NCBI GenBank assembly: GCA_031290855.1
Contig: JAISLM010000061.1
Coordinates: 1-8,091, forward strand
Direction of reading: 5' to 3'
DNA: 8,091 nucleotides
DNA from: Spirochaetaceae bacterium
GTDB lineage: Bacteria > Spirochaetota > Spirochaetia > Treponematales > Breznakiellaceae
The notes below the pieces were generated by a model. It made no database searches. It saw only the letters and a program-made list of their open reading frames with translations, and was not told the DNA's origin. This document shows positions 1 to 6,397 of this stretch, piece by piece (the first letter of the stretch is position 1; the number at the start of each line of letters is the position of its first letter). A program made the position numbers and the translations under genes.

Positions 1-7
1 AAATGGC

Positions 8-184
8 ACATAACGTTCCGGCTGTTTACGACGGTTTGACAGCCCGAATAGAAAAATGCGTAGCATTTTTAGGGCTGGCAAGCTGTGGCGGAGGTTTTGC
101 GTGGGAATGAGCGAAGCGATTGACCTAGCAAAACCGTAGCCCGAGCCGCCTACCGGCGGCGAAGCGTAAACAGTCCTGTTAGAC
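8..184 (-). repeat. attC-like palindromic recombination site (integron type), candidate
   Basis: The segment is an imperfect palindrome bounded by ACATAAC (8-14) and GTTAGAC (178-184). These resemble the R'' (RYYYAAC) and R' (GTTRRRY) core boxes of integron attC sites; GTTAGAC fits perfectly and the other box has one mismatch. Inside them, CTGTTTACG (22-30) pairs perfectly with CGTAAACAG (165-173), as L boxes would, with unequal spacers of 7 and 4 bases. Further hairpins fill the centre: CAGCCC 40-45 with 72-77, AAAAATGC 52-59 with 63-70, GGTTTTGC 93-100 with 128-135, and GCCGCC 145-150 with 155-160. At 177 bases it is longer than most described attC sites. Orientation is ambiguous. The neighbouring gene lies as cassette genes usually do if the site is read on the minus strand, yet the better R' core is in the plus-strand reading. 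It could instead be a dispersed palindromic repeat. Confidence 0.5.
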
Positions 185-209
185 GAAGTTTTTTTGCCCA
201 CATTTGACA
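178..209 (+). repeat. Inverted repeat, left arm
   Basis: Reading inward from 178, the arm runs GTTAGACGAA, one G, seven Ts, GCCC, a short variable stretch, then TTTGACA. It matches the minus-strand sequence starting at 1028 in 21 of the first 22 bases. The outer seven bases are also the right core box of the attC-like palindrome. Confidence 0.75.
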
Positions 210-380
210 ATTACCTTATATCATGGATAGTACAGAGTGAGAAAATATTCTTTGATAACATTTTCCAAAACAACATCTATATTATGTATTGTTTTTGATC
301 GCGTACAAGTGATTTCTGCTATTCGCTTAACTTTTGCAAATACTAAGCAACCAATTAAACATATATAAAGTTATTGATAG

Positions 381-875
381 CTATCCTCCAAAGTCATGAA
401 CCACCTTTCGTGCTGCCACATTAAAACTAATTGATATGGAATCATTGGTCAGAATTAGTATTATTCCTTCATCTGAATTTGGTTTAAGATATCCGATCAT
501 TTCCAAACCAAAAGGAGAGAACCTCCTTCTCTCGGTATAAACCGAAGAATTTAAATAATCGCGGAACATTAATATATAATCTTCATATTGTGCATCAGAA
601 AGGTTGTTCTTATCATAAATAATTCGTATTGTGGTTCCATCTTTTTGCGTGTAAACCGTAATCTCATCCCATCTTCTATCCAAGAATTTACTGTTTTGGA
701 GTAAAATCATGCGATATTGCATTTCATTTTCTGTTTCACTGCTTTTGGTAAATTGGGCAGTATTTAATTTTATACCCAGAATAGGCTCTACAACAATAGT
801 ATTACTTTGGGTAAAGGCTATTGGTGTGATTATCATCGTACAAGCAAGAATGATAAGGAATGCAATTTTTCTCAT
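381..875 (-). CDS. Small secreted protein of unknown function (164 residues)
   Basis: I do not recognise the family. The start at 875 is chosen because GAGGAGG (887-881) lies five bases upstream; an in-frame ATG at 914 has no such site and sits at the candidate promoter. From this start the protein opens with MRK and a hydrophobic run to about residue 20, then IAFTQSN, a plausible Sec signal peptide with cleavage near residue 22. The only early Cys (residue 12) lies inside the hydrophobic run, so a lipoprotein is unlikely. The mature part is polar with alternating beta-like stretches and no further membrane segment, so a periplasmic or exported location is inferred. The gene is AT-rich against its neighbours, stands alone, and lies between inverted repeats with integron-like cores, so it is probably a horizontally acquired cassette gene. 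A stop at 381 and a strong ribosome binding site indicate an intact gene. Confidence 0.7.
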   Translation of the reverse strand: MRKIAFLIILACTMIITPIAFTQSNTIVVEPILGIKLNTAQFTKSSETENEMQYRMILLQNSKFLDRRWDEITVYTQKDGTTIRIIYDKNNLSDAQYEDYILMFRDYLNSSVYTERRRFSPFGLEMIGYLKPNSDEGIILILTNDSISISFNVAARKVVHDFGG

Positions 876-880
876 TTTTT

Positions 881-887
881 CCTCCTC
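881..887 (-). promoter_or_regulatory. Strong ribosome binding site that sets the start at 875
   Basis: GAGGAGG on the minus strand ends five bases before the ATG at 875. It favours this start over the upstream in-frame ATG at 914. Confidence 0.8.
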
Positions 888-902
888 GTTGTCATAACTA
901 TC

Positions 903-931
903 ATGGTACTCCACTTTTCTTAAAGTGTCAA
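903..931 (-). promoter_or_regulatory. Candidate promoter of the secreted-protein gene
   Basis: On the minus strand a perfect -35 TTGACA (931-926) is followed after 17 bases by TACCAT (908-903), which matches four of six bases of the -10 consensus. Transcription would start near 896, giving a leader of about 20 bases. Many cassette genes lack their own promoter, so this would be a notable exception if it is active. Confidence 0.4.
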
Positions 932-993
932 CAGTTTATTTCAAATTTCTGAATATTTTTATAAAAAATTTCAGTGCTGTGGGAAATGTGGCG

Positions 994-1028
994 TGTCAAA
1001 AAATTCGGGCAAAAAAATTTCGTCTAAC
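994..1028 (-). repeat. Inverted repeat, right arm
   Basis: On the minus strand from 1028 the sequence reads GTTAGACGAA, one A, seven Ts, GCCC, then after six bases TTTGACA. It matches the left arm at 178-209, differing by one substitution in the first 22 bases and by three extra bases before TTTGACA. The innermost TTTGACA also looks like a -35 element, but no well-spaced -10 follows it. Confidence 0.75.
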
Positions 1029-1041
1029 TTAGATTTATATG

Positions 1042-1077
1042 AAAAAGCGGGCCGGACTAAAGTCCGGCCCGCTTTTT
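1042..1077. terminator. Strong bidirectional Rho-independent terminator
   Basis: AAAAAGCGGGCCGGACT (1042-1058) pairs perfectly with 1061-1077. This gives a GC-rich stem of about 12 pairs flanked by five As and five Ts, with a loop of two to four bases. On the minus strand it lies about 90 bases after the stop of the 610-residue protein and ends the chaperone block. It would also stop plus-strand transcripts coming from the left. Confidence 0.92.
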
Positions 1078-1081
1078 CGGA

Positions 1082-1118
1082 AGCTTTTCTCGAAACCAAC
1101 CGGGTTTTGGGAAAAGCT
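1082..1118. other. Second hairpin ahead of the terminator
   Basis: AGCTTTTC (1082-1089) pairs with GAAAAGCT (1111-1118), and AAACC inside it pairs with GGTTT. It lies between the membrane-protein stop codon and the main terminator and may protect the 3' end of the transcript. There is no separate T run, so it is not a terminator by itself. Confidence 0.45.
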
Positions 1119-1164
1119 CAATGATTAATGAATAATGAAACCTTACGGAAGTTCGCCGCCTTTT

Positions 1165-2997
1165 TCACATCGCAGATAATGGGGGGGGGGGGGGGCAACT
1201 GCGCGGGGAGGCTAGAAATATTATGCCTAGTACAAAAAGGATGAAGGCGGCGAAAAAGCATATCACCAGTGCGGCGGTAAAGCCGAATGACAGCACCAGG
1301 AATATCGCGGATGTGTTGACAAGGCTGTGGATTACGAAGGTTAGGCCGGCGAGAATAATCGGAAGCGCGAGGAACATCGGGTATATCGCCAGAGAGCGGT
1401 GTTTCCTGCCGCGCAGTTTCCAGCCTATCGCGAGAATGAATACCACCAACGGCAGGAACAGCATCGGAGTGACTATGCTGTTGACTATTTCGGCCTGGTA
1501 CACTTCCGGAACGTAGCCGTAGGGCGCAAGGCGTCCGGCAAGCGACCATATATCTCCCAGAAACAGGCCGTCGAGCTTTTCCCTGCCTATCGAGGCCAGC
1601 AGGAAGTCTTCATAATTTATCGCAAGCACCAGTTGGTTCTTAGGCTCGTTTTCAGGGGGTGCGCCGTACCACTCCGGCCCCCAGTGCATCTGTTCGTAAT
1701 CGCGGTTCCATGCTTGCAGGTAGACGACGGTAAGCTGTCTGTCGCCGATGTAGAGCGGCAGAAACTTGACGTAGGGCGCTTTGACACTGTACAGCGGGTT
1801 CTGCTCCGAGTCGAAAGCCGCCAGTTCCAGATTCTTGCCGTAACTGTAGTCGGAGCTGCTCGAAAGCGAGGCTAGGCGCATGACCGCCCGCCCTTCCGTC
1901 CCGAATAGCGGGAGCGAAAACACGGGCCTTGAAAGTTCCGCGCCAGGCCGCCTGTCCATCTCGTTGATAAAAAAGGCCGTCTGCGCGAGGCCCTCCTCGC
2001 TTAGATCTAAAAACTTTTGAATGTCCGGGTCGTCCGGCGTCTCCGTTAGCAGGCCGCTAAAGGTATAGTAGGCCTTTATCCAGTCGCCGCTGTTCATCGC
2101 CTCGTAGCCGTCCCGTTTACGCCGGTAGATAGCCCGCCGTTCCAGTTCGGCGGCGTCCGGCTCCTGGCTCTCGATCATGTTCCATACGGTTCCGGAAAGG
2201 CGCATTGCCTGTGCGGCTTCGCCGCTGCCCGGTACCGAAAGGCGTTCCGCGAGTACGGCGAGGCGGTGCGCGTCATAGTAGCGTTCTTCGCTGAAAGCTT
2301 TTTCGGCAAAGTTTAGGGCGCTTAGGGCGTTGAGCGGGGCGCTTTGTTCCGGTATGCCGTCAAGTCCGCTCCCCGCGGGTTTTTCGGGAATGGGGGGCCG
2401 GCTGTACTGTATACGGGCAAGGCCCGTACCGATGATTTCGCGCAGGCGTTCGATCTCGGCGTTTCCGGGCCACATCTTGTCACAAACCAGCAGAAAACGG
2501 GACGCCTCCGTCCACTCCTGTCTGTTGGAAAACAGGATCGCCTTCACTTTCGCTTCGTTGAACAGTATGCTTTTCGTCCGTATATCAACCTGATAGTCGG
2601 AACATAGGGGTCGGACGATAAGGAACAGCAGGCTGTAGACTATAGAGGCAAGCACGGCCGCGATAAGCTGAGGGCGCAGCAGTTTGAAGAATTCAGGAGA
2701 GAAGTGCTGGTAGCGAACGTTCTTTTGCGGGGGGACGCGGCGGAAGGGGAGCAGTTGGGCGCTCATAAATATGGCCGGGAAAAACATTGTGAAGTCAAGA
2801 AGTCCGCGTGTCAGGCTGTTGCCTATCCTGAACACGTCCAGTAACCGCGTTTCCGAGTCGAAGGCGCTTCCGGCCAACTTCATGTCCGGAAAGATCAGCC
2901 TGAAGACCAGTATCACGAGCAGGGCGGCTATAGGGTAGACGGTGCAGATGAAAGCCGGCGAACCGATCTCAATTTCCCGGTTAAACTGTTTTAGCAT
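1165..2997 (-). CDS. Polytopic membrane protein with TPR-like repeats (610 residues)
   Basis: I cannot name the family. Three membrane segments (about residues 14-36, 64-84, 109-130) precede a large soluble region (131-507). Two further segments follow (508-526, 535-559), then a long hydrophobic stretch (562-595) that may be one or two more. Basic loops at 86-108 and 527-534 put those loops in the cytoplasm and the large region outside. TPR-like helical pairs appear near 145-178, 226-255 and 293-330, the last being clearest (GYEAMNSGDWIKAYYTF, then PDDPD). The layout of three segments, soluble domain, three segments recalls LptF/LptG, but I see no sequence support for that. AAAGGAG lies five bases before the ATG. 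The gene follows dnaJ in the same direction after 191 bases, so it may be cotranscribed. The last codons include a 15-C tract giving five prolines and the tail LSAM; one base more or less changes the tail. Confidence 0.85.
   Translation of the reverse strand: MLKQFNREIEIGSPAFICTVYPIAALLVILVFRLIFPDMKLAGSAFDSETRLLDVFRIGNSLTRGLLDFTMFFPAIFMSAQLLPFRRVPPQKNVRYQHFSPEFFKLLRPQLIAAVLASIVYSLLFLIVRPLCSDYQVDIRTKSILFNEAKVKAILFSNRQEWTEASRFLLVCDKMWPGNAEIERLREIIGTGLARIQYSRPPIPEKPAGSGLDGIPEQSAPLNALSALNFAEKAFSEERYYDAHRLAVLAERLSVPGSGEAAQAMRLSGTVWNMIESQEPDAAELERRAIYRRKRDGYEAMNSGDWIKAYYTFSGLLTETPDDPDIQKFLDLSEEGLAQTAFFINEMDRRPGAELSRPVFSLPLFGTEGRAVMRLASLSSSSDYSYGKNLELAAFDSEQNPLYSVKAPYVKFLPLYIGDRQLTVVYLQAWNRDYEQMHWGPEWYGAPPENEPKNQLVLAINYEDFLLASIGREKLDGLFLGDIWSLAGRLAPYGYVPEVYQAEIVNSIVTPMLFLPLVVFILAIGWKLRGRKHRSLAIYPMFLALPIILAGLTFVIHSLVNTSAIFLVLSFGFTAALVICFFAAFILFVLGIIFLASPRSCPPPPPLSAM
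1181..1195 (-). repeat. Homopolymer tract of 15 Cs in coding sequence (candidate contingency locus)
   Basis: Fifteen uninterrupted Gs on the plus strand are 15 Cs in the sense strand of the 610-residue protein and encode its Pro run at residues 602-606. With 15 Cs the tail after SC is PPPPPLSAM. With 14 it reads PPPPHYLRCEKGGELP and stops. With 16 it reads PPPPPIICDVKKAANFRKV then SLFINH and stops. All three frames end within about 80 bases, so slippage changes the tail without destroying the protein. Poly-G/C tracts are known slippage sites in treponemes and other bacteria. The stated length may also be a sequencing or assembly error. Confidence 0.85.
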
Positions 2998-3188
2998 CGA
3001 TTCTCCTTTAGCCGCAAGCGTAAACGTTTGTCAGCCCGTGCGCAAAAAAGCGCTTGTACAAACACTTTTTACTTTTAAGCAGCCGTAACGGGCTCGCCGC
3101 ACGGCTAGCCCGCCAGGCAACACTCAGGCGGCGGCGCCTTTCAAATACGCCGCCGACCTTTCTGTTTGTCCTGAAGGTATCCCGCCTT
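2998..3188 (-). other. Gap between dnaJ and the membrane-protein gene, with hairpins
   Basis: I see no gene here. CGGCGGCG (3129-3136) pairs with CGCCGCCG (3148-3155) around an 11-base loop. AGCCGT (3081-3086) can pair with ACGGCT (3101-3106), competing with GGGCT/AGCCC pairing in the same area. None is followed by a clear T run on the minus strand, so read-through is possible. No convincing promoter for the downstream gene was found. Confidence 0.4.
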
Positions 3189-4271
3189 TTAAACTTGGCC
3201 GAGTTCGGCGAGCGGTATGGGTTTTGGCTTTTCATTCTCACCTTCCATTTTGGAATACTCTTCAAGCAGCTCGCGGCCTTTTTTTGAGAGCTTGGAAGGC
3301 ACCTGCACCATCAGTTTGATATAAAAGTCACCCCTTTTGCCCTGAACAGGCACGCCTTCGTCGCGCACTCGCAGAAGTTTTCCGTTCTGACTTCCGGCGG
3401 GGATCTTTACCTTGATCGTCCTGCCGTCAAGGGTCGCCACCTGCAAGTTCCCGCCTAGCGTGGCCTGAGTTATCGAAATGGGTATCGCGCAGTATAGGTC
3501 GGCCCCGTTACGCTCAAAAAACTCGTGTGGTTTTACACGAATGAATACATAGAGGTCGCCGCAGGGTCCGTTGTTCGGCCCGGCGTCCCCCTGTGACCGT
3601 ATCACGACGCGCCGTCCGTTTTCCACCCCGTTCGGTATCGTTACCATGATCTTTTGGTGCTTCTTTACCGTGCCGGAACCGCCGCACTCCTTGCAGGGAT
3701 GTTCAATCACATAGCCCTCGCCGCCGCAGTTATGACAGGTTGAGGCGAGCGAGAAAAAGCCGGCGCTCTGCCGTATCTGCCCCGTGCCGCCGCAGGCGGG
3801 GCAAACCTTTTTCCCGGAGCCGCTTTCCGCGCCGCTTCCTTTGCAGGCCGTACAAGCCACCTGACGGGAATAGGCGATCTCGACTTTCGTGCCGAACACA
3901 GCGTCCTTGAACGGTATATCGATGTCGTAACGGAGGGTTGCGCCGTGCCTTGGGCCGCTTGCCGCGGCGCCCCGTTTCATGCCCCCGCCAAAAAGATCTT
4001 CAAAACCTTGGAAGTTACTGAAGTCGTGCTGTCCGCCGCCAATGCCATCCACCCCGGCAAAACCAAACTGATCGTAGGCGGCCCGTTTCTGATCGTCCGA
4101 GAGCACCTCGTATGCCTCGGTGGCTTCCTTGAATTTCTCTTCCGCTTCTTTGTTGCCCGGATTCTTGTCCGGATGATACTGGATTGCAAGTTTCCGGTAC
4201 GCTTTCTTTATGTCTTCTTTTGACGTGCCTTTCTGGATACCCAGCACTTCATAATAGTCTCGCTTAGCCAC
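3189..4271 (-). CDS. dnaJ: Chaperone protein DnaJ (Hsp40)
   Basis: This is the cytoplasmic co-chaperone that binds unfolded substrates, passes them to DnaK and stimulates its ATPase. All class I parts are visible in order: a J domain at residues 1-67 with the catalytic HPD at 33-35, a Gly/Phe-rich linker (about 70-110), and four zinc-binding motifs CTACKGSG (140-147), CPACGGTG (157-164), CHNCGGEG (179-186) and CKECGGSG (193-200). The C-terminal beta-sandwich substrate domains follow. The length of 360 residues is a little below E. coli DnaJ, and nothing is missing. The start codon is GTG; it is chosen because it gives the family-typical MAKRDYYEVL opening, and AGGA lies seven bases upstream. 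The gene is third in the operon, 88 bases after dnaK. Confidence 0.98.
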   Translation of the reverse strand: MAKRDYYEVLGIQKGTSKEDIKKAYRKLAIQYHPDKNPGNKEAEEKFKEATEAYEVLSDDQKRAAYDQFGFAGVDGIGGGQHDFSNFQGFEDLFGGGMKRGAAASGPRHGATLRYDIDIPFKDAVFGTKVEIAYSRQVACTACKGSGAESGSGKKVCPACGGTGQIRQSAGFFSLASTCHNCGGEGYVIEHPCKECGGSGTVKKHQKIMVTIPNGVENGRRVVIRSQGDAGPNNGPCGDLYVFIRVKPHEFFERNGADLYCAIPISITQATLGGNLQVATLDGRTIKVKIPAGSQNGKLLRVRDEGVPVQGKRGDFYIKLMVQVPSKLSKKGRELLEEYSKMEGENEKPKPIPLAELGQV

Positions 4272-4293
4272 AATCTTTTCCTAATAGTCAACC

Positions 4294-4344
4294 ACAAGGG
4301 GCGGATCGGTTTTTACCGCCGCCTTACGGCCCCTCTCCCCTTGT
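4294..4344 (-). other. Stem-loop between dnaK and dnaJ
   Basis: ACAAGGGG (4294-4301) pairs with CCCCTTGT (4337-4344), with competing inner pairing such as GGGGC 4298-4302 with GCCCC 4329-4333. No T run follows on the minus strand, so it is not a standard terminator. It may be an mRNA-processing or stability element that makes dnaK and dnaJ levels differ. Confidence 0.5.
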
Positions 4345-4359
4345 AGTTTATTTTTTATG

Positions 4360-6303
4360 TTATTTTTTGTCGTCAACAACTTCGTAATCTACGTCTTCGG
4401 CGCTCTTTGTACCGGAGTTATTCGTGCCGCCCGATCCGCTAGCGCCGGCGTCAAAACCGGAGCCGGATTGCGGGTTTGCGCCGTCGCCCTGCGGACCAGC
4501 GCCCTGGTTTTTGTACAGTTCTTCCGCGATCTTGTAAGAAACCTGCTTCAGGGCCTCGGTTTTGTCCTTGATGTCCGCGGTACTGCCGTTTTCAAGCACC
4601 TTTCGAAGATCGGCTATCGCCTCCTCGGTCTTTGCCCTGTCAGCCGCGTTCACCTTGTCGCCCAAATCCTTGATGTTTTTTTCCGAACTGTAGAGCAGCG
4701 AGTCGGCTTCGTTCCGCGCTTCCGCCTTTTCCCTCTCCTGCCTGTCCTCTTCCGCGTGCAGTTCCGCTTCCTTAACCATGCGCTCAATGTCGCTTTCGCC
4801 CAGGCCGGAGGAACTTTCTATTCGTATTTTCTGTTCCTTGCCGGAACCCAGGTCTTTTGCCGAGACATGGACTATGCCGTTAGCGTCAATGTCGAAAGTA
4901 ACTTCGATCTGCGGAACACCGCGCGGCGCGGGCGGGATGCCTTCAAGGTTGAAGTTGCCGAGTGTGCGGTTTTGGCTTGCCATCTCGCGCTCACCCTGCA
5001 AGACGTGTATCGTAACGGCCGTCTGACCGTCGGCCGCGGTGGAGAACACCTGACTCTTCTTGGTCGGGATAGTCGTGTTGCGCTGTATAAGCCTTGTCAT
5101 AACGCTGCCCAGTGTTTCTATGCCGAGTGAAAGCGGCGTAACATCGAGTAGCAGCACGTCTTTCACGTCACCGCCCAGGATACCGCCCTGAATGGCCGCT
5201 CCCACCGCGACGGCCTCGTCGGGGTTTACCCCCTTGTTCGGCTCTTTCTTGAACAGATCCTTTACGATCTGCTGCACGGCGGGTATCCGTGTCGAACCGC
5301 CGACGAGGATCACCTCGTCGATCTGGTCCGCAGAAAATCCGGCGTCCGAAAGCGCTTTCCTGCACGGCTCCTTCGTGCGTTCAAGCAGATCGCTCACCAA
5401 CTGTTCAAACTTTGCCCGCGTCAGGGTCTTTTGCAGATGCTTCGGCCCGCTCGCGTCCGCCGTGATGAACGGCAGGTTGATTTCGGTCGTCTGCATAGCG
5501 GAAAGCTCGATCTTCGCCTTTTCCGCCGCTTCGCGCAGGCGCTGGAGCGCCATCCGGTCGATCCCAAGGTCTATGCCGGTATCGGCCTTGTATTCCGCTA
5601 TCAGCCATTCCTGCACGCGGCGGTCAAAATCGTCGCCGCCAAGGTGGGTGTCTCCGTTGGTCGATTTAACCTCGAACACGCCGTCGCCAAGCTCAAGGAT
5701 GGAAATGTCAAAAGTGCCCCCGCCCAGATCGTAAACGGCGATGGTCTTGTCCTTTTTCTGATCCTTGTTGAAGCCAAAAGCCAAAGACGCGGCGGTCGGT
5801 TCGTTGATGATCCGCTTCACCTCAAGTCCGGCTATCCTGCCCGCGTCCTTTGTTGCCTGGCGCTGCGCGTCGTTAAAGTAAGCCGGCACGGTGATAACCG
5901 CCTCGCTCACTGTCTCTCCCAGATAATCTTCCGCAGTCTTCTTCATCTTTTGCAGGATGAACGCGGAGATTTCCTGGGGAGAATACTTCTTGCCGTCGGC
6001 ATCGATCCGCACGTCATCGCCCTGCTCCGTTACCTTGTACGGCACAAGTTTCATCTCGTTTGAAACTTCCGAAAAGCGCCGTCCCATGAAACGTTTGATC
6101 GAAAAAATCGTGTTTTCGGGATTCGTGATCATCTGATTCTTTGCCGGCGCGCCTACGATACGCTCACCCTTGCTGGTAAAACCGACAATGGACGGCGTTG
6201 TCCGCCCGCCCTCCGCATTCTGAATAACGACAGGCTCGCCGCCTTCTAACACAGCCACACATGAATTTGTGGTACCCAGGTCAATTCCAATAATTTTCCC
6301 CAT
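4360..6303 (-). CDS. dnaK: Molecular chaperone DnaK (Hsp70)
   Basis: This is the ATP-dependent cytoplasmic chaperone that binds exposed hydrophobic peptide segments, working with DnaJ and GrpE. The nucleotide-binding domain covers residues 1 to about 380 and shows the Hsp70 signatures IDLGTTNS (7-14), YDLGGGTFDI (191-200) and VILVGGSTRIPAVQQ (331-345). The hydrophobic linker DVLLLDVTP (382-390) leads into the beta substrate-binding domain, then the helical lid (about 500-600). The tail is rich in Gly, Ser and Asn and ends in EDVDYEVVDDKK. At 647 residues it has normal length with no broken motif. GGAG lies seven bases before the ATG at 6303. From memory the protein is extremely similar to treponemal DnaK, which is the main taxonomic clue. 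It lies 94 bases after grpE with no promoter or terminator seen between them. Confidence 0.99.
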   Translation of the reverse strand: MGKIIGIDLGTTNSCVAVLEGGEPVVIQNAEGGRTTPSIVGFTSKGERIVGAPAKNQMITNPENTIFSIKRFMGRRFSEVSNEMKLVPYKVTEQGDDVRIDADGKKYSPQEISAFILQKMKKTAEDYLGETVSEAVITVPAYFNDAQRQATKDAGRIAGLEVKRIINEPTAASLAFGFNKDQKKDKTIAVYDLGGGTFDISILELGDGVFEVKSTNGDTHLGGDDFDRRVQEWLIAEYKADTGIDLGIDRMALQRLREAAEKAKIELSAMQTTEINLPFITADASGPKHLQKTLTRAKFEQLVSDLLERTKEPCRKALSDAGFSADQIDEVILVGGSTRIPAVQQIVKDLFKKEPNKGVNPDEAVAVGAAIQGGILGGDVKDVLLLDVTPLSLGIETLGSVMTRLIQRNTTIPTKKSQVFSTAADGQTAVTIHVLQGEREMASQNRTLGNFNLEGIPPAPRGVPQIEVTFDIDANGIVHVSAKDLGSGKEQKIRIESSSGLGESDIERMVKEAELHAEEDRQEREKAEARNEADSLLYSSEKNIKDLGDKVNAADRAKTEEAIADLRKVLENGSTADIKDKTEALKQVSYKIAEELYKNQGAGPQGDGANPQSGSGFDAGASGSGGTNNSGTKSAEDVDYEVVDDKK

Positions 6304-6397
6304 TTTTATTCTCCATAAAAATTTTAAATTTGAGCCGCCGTGATATTGGCCGCCCTGTTAAACCCCATCAACAAGCTGAAAAACCCGTGCTTTTCTG

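Larger units (their letters stand above)
17..1028 (-). mobile_element. Putative integron gene cassette carrying a secreted-protein gene
   Basis: Read on the minus strand, the segment starts with GTTAGAC (1028-1022), carries one gene (875-381), and ends in the attC-like palindrome. That is the normal order of a gene cassette: recombination core, gene, attC. The body from about 200 to 1000 is clearly more AT-rich than the chaperone operon, which suggests a separate origin. Right of 1028 only 13 bases separate the boundary from the operon terminator, and no second palindrome is seen there. This end would therefore be the edge of an array, an attI, or a secondary insertion site. No integrase gene lies in the window. 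I looked for a target-site duplication at the outer edges (170-177 against 1029-1036) and found none, which argues against an ordinary transposon. Confidence 0.4.

Noticed and set aside
204..233. TTGACA at 204-209 as a plus-strand promoter
   Set aside because: The sequence at the expected -10 position (TAGTAC) is poor and no plus-strand gene lies downstream; the hexamer is part of the inverted repeat.
170..1036. Transposon with target-site duplication around the inverted repeats
   Set aside because: The flanking bases (170-177 and 1029-1036) do not match, and no transposase is encoded between the arms.
1118..1549. A 143-codon minus-strand frame overlapping the end of the 610-residue protein
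   Set aside because: It is out of frame with the membrane-spanning sequence and lacks a recognisable product. Its last part matters only as the tail that a one-base longer C tract would add.
3008..3265. An 85-codon minus-strand frame between dnaJ and the membrane-protein gene
   Set aside because: It overlaps the end of dnaJ in another frame, is rich in Arg as expected of a shadow frame in GC-rich DNA, and shows no domain.
4357..5130. Long plus-strand frames opposite dnaK
   Set aside because: They are complements of the well-conserved dnaK coding sequence and have no recognisable product or start signals.
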